From positions 1 to 64,000 of the forward strand of contig NZ_VFYP01000008.1 in NCBI RefSeq assembly GCF_006443685.1: a DNA stretch of 64,000 nt, written 5' to 3'. The DNA is from Rhizobium glycinendophyticum (lineage in GTDB: Bacteria; Pseudomonadota; Alphaproteobacteria; Rhizobiales; Rhizobiaceae). Under the pieces are notes generated by a model. That model worked only from the letters and a program-made list of their open reading frames with translations. It had not been told where the DNA came from and ran no database searches. The stretch's first letter is position 1; every line of letters begins with the position of its first letter. The translations under genes were made by a program, and so were the position numbers. Positions 56,840-64,000 of the stretch are shown one piece after another.

Positions 56840-59800
56840 ATGAGCCACTTGAGGACCCCTGCCCGGGGAAATCCCCGAATCTATTATATCCACCCTTTGC
56901 AACTTGGTGGCCTTGCAGCTTGGATCGACGCCTTCGACCATGCGGCCGGGCTCGGGTTTACTGATGTATTATCAGCCCCGCTTTTCAAGCGCGGACATGG
57001 GGGCAGCGTATTCGCTGCGATTGACTTTGAGCAGCCAGATCCCGCACTGGACCTCGGTCCCTCGATAGATGACGCCATTGCCCTTCTCGCTTCTGAGGCG
57101 AGGAGCCGGGGGCTCAATTTCATGCTCGACCTGGTCTTGCAGCCTGCAGCACCACAGGAACCGCCGTACGCGCCTGACCCGCGTATAAGACCCATCGACT
57201 TGGGCGGGTCGTGGCCCAAATTCGATGATGAGATGGTCGCGCGGTGTGTGGATGAGTGGCGCAGTCGCATCGATCGTTTTATCGCAGCTGGAGCCGATGG
57301 ATTCCGCTGCGTTCGGCTCGACTCGGTTACGGCTGAGGTATGGGATGCCGTCATTTCCGATTCAGGTCTGCGGAAGGATGGGCAAAAGCCGGACTACTAC
57401 GCCTTCACGCCCGGGACCGATTTTGCGCTACGACGGGACCTGTCGGGGCGTGGGTTTGCTGGTTGCTTTTCGTCCTTTGCCTGGTGGGACTTGAAAGAGG
57501 ACTGGTTCCAGGAGGAAGTCCGGTTGCAGCAGGCTTTCGGTCTGCAGATCCATTTCCCGGAAGCACCCTTCGCCAAACGGCTTGCTCATGGCATGGACAG
57601 CAGGGAAATCAGAGAGCGACGTTCATTGCGCGCCTTACAGGTTGCCGCATCTCTTGGGGGCGGACTGCTCATCCCCATGGGCTTTGAGTTCGGCGCCAGC
57701 CTGCCGCTCGATCCGACCTGTGGGAATGGCGGCGGCCTGCGCGCCTTGCGAGACGGTGGCTCGTTCGATCTCTCTGGCGAGATTCGTTCTGTGAATGCTG
57801 CTCTTGCGCAAGCCGAGGCTGGTCGTTCAGCCCCGGTCATCAGCATTGATGCCAATGGTCCGACGACCGTCATTATAAAGAGTGATGCCTTGGACTCGCG
57901 CCTCGCACGCACGATGGAGCTGATCGTCATTAACCGGGACCTCCGACGGCCAACGACGCTGCCGCGGCATGCCTTGCGCGAGCTCGTCTCGCCTTTCCTG
58001 CCCTCGGAGGACAAGGCCGGAGCCAGACTTGCGCCGGGCGAGGTAAGGCTGCTGGCGACGGTTCGGGCTAGTTCCATTAACGCCGCCGGCGCGGAAACGA
58101 CGGCTGCGGACGCTGCGGCATCGGCCCGCATCGCGATCGAGAAGATCGCGCCGCAGGTCGATGGCGGACGCTTTCCCGTCAAGCGGATTGTCGGCGATAT
58201 AGTTACGGTCGAGGCAGATATTTTCGCGGATGGACACGATGTTCTCGCTGCAGCGCTCTTCTTCCGCGCCGAGGATGAAGAAGTTTGGCGTGAAGGGCGG
58301 ATGGCCTTAGTCGAGAACGACCGCTGGCGCGCGAGTTTCCCTCTCGACAGGAATGGCCGCTACGAGTTTTTCGTGGAAGCCTGGAAGAACCCTTTCGCCA
58401 TCTATCGATATGAACTCGTGAAGAAGCACGACGCCCGGCTGGACCTGCGGCTCGAACTGCTGGAGGGCGAAGCGCTTGTCGAGCGGGCCGCCAGCGCTCC
58501 CGCAAAGGGCATGGATCCCTCTGCGCTCACGGAACTTAGGGCTCTGCTGGAGAAACTGCGGGCCTCCGAGGACAGGCAGAAGGTTGATCTGCTGCTCTCT
58601 TCTGAGGCCTCCCGGCTCATGGATCTCGCCGACCGGCGGCCGTTCAGCGCCCGCTCTGCCCCGCATCCCGTCGATGCCGAGCGGCGCCATGCTGCCTTTG
58701 CCAGCTGGTATCAGATCTTTCCCAGGTCCCAGAGTGGTGATCCCGACAGGCATGGCACCTTCGACGATGTCATCGCACGATTGCCGGCGATCCGTGAAAT
58801 GGGCTTCGACGTGCTCTACTTCCCGCCGATCCATCCCATCGGGCGGACGAACCGGAAGGGACGCAACAACACGCTCCTTGCTGGCCCCGACGATCCCGGC
58901 AGCCCCTATGCAATCGGCTCTGAAGATGGCGGGCATGACGCCATCCACCCGCAGCTCGGCACGTTCGAAGATTTTCGCCGTCTTGTGCAGGCGGCTGCCC
59001 GAGAGGGCCTCGAGATCGCACTCGACCTCGCCATTCAGGCCTCGCCCGATCACCCTTGGCTTAAGGAGCATCCCGGCTGGTTCGACTGGCGCGCCGACGG
59101 AACGATCCGCTACGCGGAGAATCCGCCGAAGAAATACGAGGATATCGTCAATGTCGACTTCTATGCGCGGGATGCCGTGCCTGCGCTTTGGATAGAGCTT
59201 CGGGATATCGTGGAGCTTTGGATAGAGCAGGGGGTGACGCTGTTTCGTGTCGACAATCCGCACACCAAGCCTCTCCCGTTTTGGGAGTGGCTGATCCGCG
59301 ATGTGAGGGCTCGCCATCCGGAAGCGGTTTTCCTGTCCGAAGCCTTCACCCGTCCCAAGGTCATGTACCGCCTTGCCAAGGTCGGCTTCTCACAGTCCTA
59401 CACCTACTTCACCTGGCGCAACAGCAAGTGGGAGCTGGAGCAGTATATGCTGGAGTTGACCAAGGCCGAGCCGCGGGAGTTCTTCCGTCCCCATTTCTTC
59501 GTCAACACCCACGACATCAATCCGGATTTCCTGCAGAACGCGCCGAGGCCGGCCTACCTGATCCGCGCCGCCCTTGCCGCAACCCTGTCGGGCCTCTGGG
59601 GCGTCTATAACGGGTTCGAGCTCTGCGAGGGCCGGCCCGACGCGAAGCGGAAGGAATATGCGGATAGCGAAAAATACGAGATCCGCGCCTGGGATTACGA
59701 CCGGCCCGGCAACATCAAGGCAGAGATCGCGATGCTCAACCGCATCCGTAAACAGAACCCGGCGCTGCAATCGCATCTGGGCCTGACACTGCTGAACGCC

Positions 59801-60070
59801 TCCAACGAGAATATCCTGTTTTTCGAGAAAGCGAGTGCCGGTCGCCACAACGTGGTGCTCGTCGCCGTCAGCCTCGACCCGCACAACGTCCAGGAGAGCG
59901 ACATCGAGATCCCTCTCTGGCACTTCGGCATGGACGACGGCGGTACGATGGCACTCGAGGACCTGATCGGCGGCAACAGGTTCAGCTTCAACGGTAAGTG
60001 GCAGAGGATCAGGCTCAATCCTCAGCACTTGCCTTTCGCAATCTGGCGCGTCCGCGCCCGGGAGGTATGA
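56840..60070 (+). CDS. glgE: GlgE maltosyltransferase with an extra N-terminal amylase-like domain
   Basis: 1076 residues; GlgE itself is about 650-700. The C-terminal two thirds are a full GlgE (GH13_3): nucleophile Asp805 in FRVDNPHTKP, acid Glu834 in LSEAFTRPK, NTHDINPDFL. It adds maltose from maltose-1-phosphate to alpha-1,4-glucan. The first 420 residues form another amylase-like barrel whose catalytic motif is damaged (DGFRCVRLD at 153-161, where an Asp is expected at 158), so it is probably a binding or structural domain. Followed 3 bases later by treS. Confidence 0.9.
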   Translation: MSHLRTPARGNPRIYYIHPLQLGGLAAWIDAFDHAAGLGFTDVLSAPLFKRGHGGSVFAAIDFEQPDPALDLGPSIDDAIALLASEARSRGLNFMLDLVLQPAAPQEPPYAPDPRIRPIDLGGSWPKFDDEMVARCVDEWRSRIDRFIAAGADGFRCVRLDSVTAEVWDAVISDSGLRKDGQKPDYYAFTPGTDFALRRDLSGRGFAGCFSSFAWWDLKEDWFQEEVRLQQAFGLQIHFPEAPFAKRLAHGMDSREIRERRSLRALQVAASLGGGLLIPMGFEFGASLPLDPTCGNGGGLRALRDGGSFDLSGEIRSVNAALAQAEAGRSAPVISIDANGPTTVIIKSDALDSRLARTMELIVINRDLRRPTTLPRHALRELVSPFLPSEDKAGARLAPGEVRLLATVRASSINAAGAETTAADAAASARIAIEKIAPQVDGGRFPVKRIVGDIVTVEADIFADGHDVLAAALFFRAEDEEVWREGRMALVENDRWRASFPLDRNGRYEFFVEAWKNPFAIYRYELVKKHDARLDLRLELLEGEALVERAASAPAKGMDPSALTELRALLEKLRASEDRQKVDLLLSSEASRLMDLADRRPFSARSAPHPVDAERRHAAFASWYQIFPRSQSGDPDRHGTFDDVIARLPAIREMGFDVLYFPPIHPIGRTNRKGRNNTLLAGPDDPGSPYAIGSEDGGHDAIHPQLGTFEDFRRLVQAAAREGLEIALDLAIQASPDHPWLKEHPGWFDWRADGTIRYAENPPKKYEDIVNVDFYARDAVPALWIELRDIVELWIEQGVTLFRVDNPHTKPLPFWEWLIRDVRARHPEAVFLSEAFTRPKVMYRLAKVGFSQSYTYFTWRNSKWELEQYMLELTKAEPREFFRPHFFVNTHDINPDFLQNAPRPAYLIRAALAATLSGLWGVYNGFELCEGRPDAKRKEYADSEKYEIRAWDYDRPGNIKAEIAMLNRIRKQNPALQSHLGLTLLNASNENILFFEKASAGRHNVVLVAVSLDPHNVQESDIEIPLWHFGMDDGGTMALEDLIGGNRFSFNGKWQRIRLNPQHLPFAIWRVRAREV

Positions 60071-60073
60071 GAT

Positions 60074-63000
60074 ATGGATACGGCGAATTTCACCCATGAT
60101 GCTGCGAGCCAGGCATCCGATGCCCTGTGGTACAAGGACGCCATCATCTACCAGCTGCACATCAAGTCGTTTTTCGATGCGAATGGCGACGGGATTGGCG
60201 ACTTCGAAGGGCTTTACCAGAAGCTCGATCACATCTCGGCGCTCGGGGTTACCGCGATCTGGCTCCTGCCGTTCTTTCCCTCCCCGCGGCGTGACGACGG
60301 CTATGACATTGCCGACTACAACAATGTCAGCCCGGACTACGGGACGATGGAAGACTTCCGCAAGTTCGTCCAGGCGGCACATGACCGCAATCTGAAAGTT
60401 ATCATTGAACTCGTCATCAATCATACCTCCGACGAGCATCCGTGGTTTCAGAGGGCGCGCCACGCGCCGCCCGGAAGCCCGGAGCGGGATTTCTATGTGT
60501 GGTCGGACACGGACCAGAAGTTCCCGGAAACACGTATCATCTTTCTGGACACCGAAAAGTCCAACTGGAGCTATGATCCGGTGGCGGGTGCCTATTACTG
60601 GCATCGCTTCTATTCACACCAGCCGGATCTCAATTTCGACAACCCGCTCGTCATGGAAGAACTGCTGCGGGTGATGCGCCTGTGGCTCGAGACGGGCATC
60701 GACGGGTTCCGCCTCGATGCGATCCCCTATCTCGTCGAGCGCGAGGGCACGAATAACGAAAACCTGCCGGAGACGCATGTCATTCTGAAGCGGATACGCG
60801 CGGCGCTCGATGAAACGCATCCGGGTGTCATGCTGCTCGCCGAGGCCAATCAGTGGCCGGAGGATACGCGGGAGTATTTCGGCGATGGCGATGAATGCCA
60901 TATGGCGTTTCATTTTCCGCTGATGCCACGCATGTATATGGCGATTGCCAAGGAAGACCGGTTCCCGATCACTGACATCCTGCGCCAGACGCCTGCCATT
61001 CCGGATAACTGCCAGTGGGCGATCTTTCTGCGCAACCACGACGAGCTGACGCTGGAAATGGTGACCGACGAGGAGCGTGATTACCTCTGGAGCACCTATG
61101 CGGCAGACAAGCGCGCGCGGATCAATCTCGGCATCCGCCGCCGCCTTGCGCCCCTGATGGAGCGGGATCGACGCCGCATCGAGCTGATGAACGCGTTGCT
61201 CCTCTCCATGCCCGGTACACCCGTTCTCTATTACGGAGACGAGATCGGCATGGGCGACAACATCTACCTGGGCGACCGCGACGGTGTGCGCACGCCGATG
61301 CAATGGTCGCCGGACCGCAATGGCGGCTTCTCCAAGGCTGACCCTGCACGCCTCGTCCTCCCTCCGATCTCCGATCCGATCTACGGATTTGAGGCGGTGA
61401 ATGCCGAGGCTCAACTCGCAGACGCCCATTCGCTCCTCAACTGGACGCGGCGCATGCTGGCCCTGCGCGGGAGTTACCGTGCCTTTGGTCGCGGCACGCT
61501 GAGACTCCTGGCACCCAGCAACCGGCGCATCCTCGCCTATCTCCGAGAAGACGGGGACGATGTCCTGCTTTGCGTGATGAACCTCTCGCGTGTGCCGCAG
61601 GCGGTCGAACTCGATCTTTCGGCCTTTGAGGGACGGGTGCCGGTGGAGTTGACGGGCATGTCGCCTTTCCCGCCGATTGGCCAGCTCACTTACCTGCTGA
61701 CCCTGCCGGCCTATGGCTTCTACTGGTTTCAGCTCAGTGCCGACGCAGATGGCCCGTCCTGGCGCACGGCACCACCGGAGCAGTTGACCGACCTGGTCAC
61801 AATGGTCGTGCGCCGCTCCTTGACCGAACTGGTGGAAGAGCCCCAGCATCAGCAGGTGCTGAATACCGAACTGCTGCCGGCCTATCTCTCCAAGCGCCGC
61901 TGGTTCGGCGCCAAGGACCAGCCACTGCAATCTGCCCGTTTTGTCTCGGCAACGCCGTTGCCCTTTGCCGAGGGCGTGGTGCTTTGCGAAATCGAGGCGG
62001 TACTGCCGGATCATGCAGAGACCTACCAGCTTCCGCTCGCGGTCGATTGGGAGGGAGGGCCGCCGAACGTACTGGCCCAGCAGCTCGCACTGGCGCGTTT
62101 GCGGCAGGGCAAGCGGGTTGGCTTTCTGACTGATGGTTTCGCCATGGAATCGCTTGCACGCGGCATCCTGCAGGGGCTCTGCGACCGCTCGGTCACCACG
62201 GACCGCAATGGCAAGATCGAATTCCTGGGGACCGACGCGCTGGATTGCCTGGCGCTGGACGACGAGATGGCGGTCCGCTGGCTTTCGGCGGAACAGTCCA
62301 ACAGCTCCCTGATCGTTGGGGATCTGGCGATGATCAAGCTCATTCGCCATGTGTTCGTCGGGATTCACCCGGAAGCGGAGATGACCCGCTATCTGACCAA
62401 TGCTGGCTATGAGCACACCGCCCCGCTTCTAGGGGAGGTGGTCAGGACGGACACGTCGGAGCGGCGGTCCACTCTAATAATTGTACAAGGTGCAATTCCC
62501 AATCAGGGAGACGCATGGAATTGGATGCTCGCCAACCTGCGGCGCGTTGCGGACGAGATTGCCCTGACGGAGGCCCCGATCGAAGAAGCTTCAGAACAGC
62601 TGCGGCCGCTTCTCAACTTCGTCGCTATGGTCGGGACACGGCTCGGCGAAATGCATGTGGTGCTGGCCGCGCCGACGGAGGACGAAGCCTTCCGGCCCTC
62701 GCGCGCCGGAGCCGACGATGTGGAGGTGCTTCGCCGTGCCGTCACCGGGGAGGTCAACTATGCCTTCAGCAAACTGGAGGAACTTGGCGACGACGTGGAT
62801 GCCGACATCCTCGCCGCCGCCCGGCCCCTGCTCGCCCGCCGCGAGGAGATCATGCGGTTTGCAGAGCGGCTGACCGCCAAGGCCGACGGTACGCTCCTGA
62901 CGCGAGCGCATGGCGACTTCCATCTCGGCCAGGTCCTGGTTTCGGAAGGTGATGCGGTGCTGATCGACTTTGAGGGCGAGCCGGCCCGGAACCTTGCTGA

Positions 63001-63370
63001 GCGCCGGGCGAAGACCAGCCCCATGCGCGATGTCGCCGGTCTGCTGCGCTCGCTCAACTATCTGACGGCCACGGCCGAGCTGGATGCCGACGCGGTGACC
63101 GAACATAATGGCGGGCGCCGGCTGGCGGTCATCCGCGAGTTCGCAAGGCGGGCGGAGACGGTTTTCCTCGAAGAATACCGGCAGGCAACGAAGGCCTGTG
63201 CGGATCTGGCCTCTGACGAGGCCGATATCCGCAACCTGCTCGGCATCTTTCTCTTGGAAAAGGCGGCTTACGAGATCGCCTATGAAGCGCGCAACAGGCC
63301 GAAATGGCTGCCGATCCCGCTTGCAGGGATGACGGCCATCATCGAACAACTGCTCGACGAGGGTCAGTGA
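60074..63370 (+). CDS. treS: Trehalose synthase fused to maltokinase
   Basis: 1098 residues. Residues 1-560 are TreS (GH13_16): GFRLDAIPYL with Asp215, LLAEANQWPE, FLRNHDELT and the LYYGDEIGMGDN signature. From about 570 a maltokinase (Mak/Pep2 type) follows: SKRRWFGAKDQ, then HGDFHLGQ (about residue 946) and IDFEGEP. The fusion isomerises trehalose to maltose and phosphorylates it, giving the GlgE substrate. It ends 2 bases before glgB. Confidence 0.92.
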   Translation: MDTANFTHDAASQASDALWYKDAIIYQLHIKSFFDANGDGIGDFEGLYQKLDHISALGVTAIWLLPFFPSPRRDDGYDIADYNNVSPDYGTMEDFRKFVQAAHDRNLKVIIELVINHTSDEHPWFQRARHAPPGSPERDFYVWSDTDQKFPETRIIFLDTEKSNWSYDPVAGAYYWHRFYSHQPDLNFDNPLVMEELLRVMRLWLETGIDGFRLDAIPYLVEREGTNNENLPETHVILKRIRAALDETHPGVMLLAEANQWPEDTREYFGDGDECHMAFHFPLMPRMYMAIAKEDRFPITDILRQTPAIPDNCQWAIFLRNHDELTLEMVTDEERDYLWSTYAADKRARINLGIRRRLAPLMERDRRRIELMNALLLSMPGTPVLYYGDEIGMGDNIYLGDRDGVRTPMQWSPDRNGGFSKADPARLVLPPISDPIYGFEAVNAEAQLADAHSLLNWTRRMLALRGSYRAFGRGTLRLLAPSNRRILAYLREDGDDVLLCVMNLSRVPQAVELDLSAFEGRVPVELTGMSPFPPIGQLTYLLTLPAYGFYWFQLSADADGPSWRTAPPEQLTDLVTMVVRRSLTELVEEPQHQQVLNTELLPAYLSKRRWFGAKDQPLQSARFVSATPLPFAEGVVLCEIEAVLPDHAETYQLPLAVDWEGGPPNVLAQQLALARLRQGKRVGFLTDGFAMESLARGILQGLCDRSVTTDRNGKIEFLGTDALDCLALDDEMAVRWLSAEQSNSSLIVGDLAMIKLIRHVFVGIHPEAEMTRYLTNAGYEHTAPLLGEVVRTDTSERRSTLIIVQGAIPNQGDAWNWMLANLRRVADEIALTEAPIEEASEQLRPLLNFVAMVGTRLGEMHVVLAAPTEDEAFRPSRAGADDVEVLRRAVTGEVNYAFSKLEELGDDVDADILAAARPLLARREEIMRFAERLTAKADGTLLTRAHGDFHLGQVLVSEGDAVLIDFEGEPARNLAERRAKTSPMRDVAGLLRSLNYLTATAELDADAVTEHNGGRRLAVIREFARRAETVFLEEYRQATKACADLASDEADIRNLLGIFLLEKAAYEIAYEARNRPKWLPIPLAGMTAIIEQLLDEGQ

Positions 63371-63372
63371 TC

Positions 63373-64000
63373 ATGGACGCGCTTCTCCTTTCGGGCGGCA
63401 TTGCGCCGGAAGCCATCTCGGCTCTCGTCGAAGGCCGGCATGGCGATCCCTTCTCCATTCTCGGACCGCATGCCGGAGCCGATGGGGAGGTGGTGGTTCG
63501 AGCATTCCTGCCGGGTGCGGTCGGGCTGACGATCCTCGACCGCAGCAATGGTGCCCAGCTGGCGGTCGCCAGTCTCCTGCATCCGGCAGGGCTCTTCGCG
63601 GCGACGTTGACAGAGGGCGCCGCCTACCTGTTGCAGATACAATGGCCCGACGCCGTTCAGGTGACCGAAGACCCCTACAGCTTCGGTGTCCAGCTCGGCG
63701 ATCTCGACCTGCATCTCATCGGTCAGGGCACCCACTACAACCTCACTCAGGCCTTGGGAGCCAACCCGGTCACCGTGGAGGGTGTCGAGGGGGTCCGCTT
63801 TGCCGTATGGGCACCGAACGCCCGACGTGTGTCCGTGGTCGGCGACTTCAACGCCTGGGACGGTCGCCGTCACCCGATGCGCCTTCGACAGCCGGTCGGC
63901 ATCTGGGAAATCTTTGTTCCACGGCTGACAGCCGGGGAGCGATACAAATACGAGATCATAGATCAGCACGGGACCGTGCTGCCGCAAAAGGCCGATCCGG
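63373..64000 (+). CDS. glgB: 1,4-alpha-glucan branching enzyme, 5' part
   Basis: About 209 residues of the N-terminus, cut by the window edge. It starts ATGGACGCG two bases after the treS stop. ALVEGRHGDPFSILGPHA is the standard GlgB N1 domain; GVRFAVWAPNARRVSVVGDFNAWDGRRHPM is the CBM48 domain, with WEIFVPRL and YKYEI following. It adds alpha-1,6 branches to the chains built by GlgE, and completes the operon glgE-treS/mak-glgB. Confidence 0.93.
   Translation, partial: MDALLLSGGIAPEAISALVEGRHGDPFSILGPHAGADGEVVVRAFLPGAVGLTILDRSNGAQLAVASLLHPAGLFAATLTEGAAYLLQIQWPDAVQVTEDPYSFGVQLGDLDLHLIGQGTHYNLTQALGANPVTVEGVEGVRFAVWAPNARRVSVVGDFNAWDGRRHPMRLRQPVGIWEIFVPRLTAGERYKYEIIDQHGTVLPQKADP

Noticed and set aside
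59390..62416. Two long minus-strand frames (404 and 600 codons) opposite glgE and treS
   Set aside because: Shadows of high-GC coding sequence; Val/Arg/Asp-rich text without domains.

Overview
The window looks chromosomal (or chromid-borne) and rhizobial. It has a classical heme-type FixL/FixJ pair with a FixK-type regulator, an IetAS pair (a family first known from Agrobacterium/Rhizobium plasmids), a DUF1612/RHE_PE00001-type protein, Ugp- and Dpp-like ABC importers, and a GlgE/TreS-maltokinase/GlgB cluster. Rhizobiaceae is the best placement; I cannot name a genus or species from the sequence.

Layout. Bases 1-77 are an initiator tRNA-fMet. A large serine recombinase reads toward it and ends inside it, but its frame is broken near 1131-1142. 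About 48 kb to the right, at 48066-48584, lies a decayed copy of the recombinase 3' end. It carries the same 13-bp tRNA 3' tail (gcccccgcaacca) in the same orientation. The simplest reading is that about 78-48,073 is a genomic island at tRNA-fMet, with the stump of an older tandem insertion beyond it.

Island cargo. (1) 1.9-9.1 kb, minus strand: small unknown genes with repeated ACGGCGTT operator-like sites, then an operon of a PD-(D/E)XK/AT-hook protein, an unknown protein, a AAA+ ATPase and an FtsH-type M41 metallopeptidase. (2) 9.2-19.7 kb: DUF1612 protein, a Hanks-type kinase next to a large protein with a nuclease-like N-terminus, and IetS/IetA. (3) 20.0-28.6 kb: Dpp/Opp-type importer divergent from a GntR/FCD regulator, a DapA-family lyase, an enolase-superfamily dehydratase and the C-terminal stump of a PfkB kinase; this looks like sugar-acid use. 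(4) 28.7-47.9 kb: a second carbohydrate regulon. On the minus strand are a CUT1 ABC importer, a PfkB kinase and two unknown proteins. On the plus strand are a SorC regulator, a homoserine-dehydrogenase-like/SAF oxidoreductase, a 2-oxoacid/acetoin dehydrogenase complex (E1 alpha, E1 beta, E2, E3), a class II aldolase, a chemoreceptor and a HAD phosphatase. A plausible flow is detection, import, phosphorylation, aldol cleavage and oxidation of a cleavage product to an acyl-CoA; the substrate is unknown.

Beyond the island. 48.9-52.1 kb holds fixK, a stand-alone receiver-domain gene, fixJ and fixL (oxygen control). After about 1.2 kb with only tiny ORFs come treZ, a patatin remnant and the glgE - treS/mak - glgB operon (trehalose/maltose-1-phosphate to alpha-glucan). 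glgB runs off the right edge.

Most likely undescribed biology: the PD-(D/E)XK/AT-hook + AAA + M41 operon, the kinase/nuclease-like pair, and the second sugar regulon with its two unassigned proteins.
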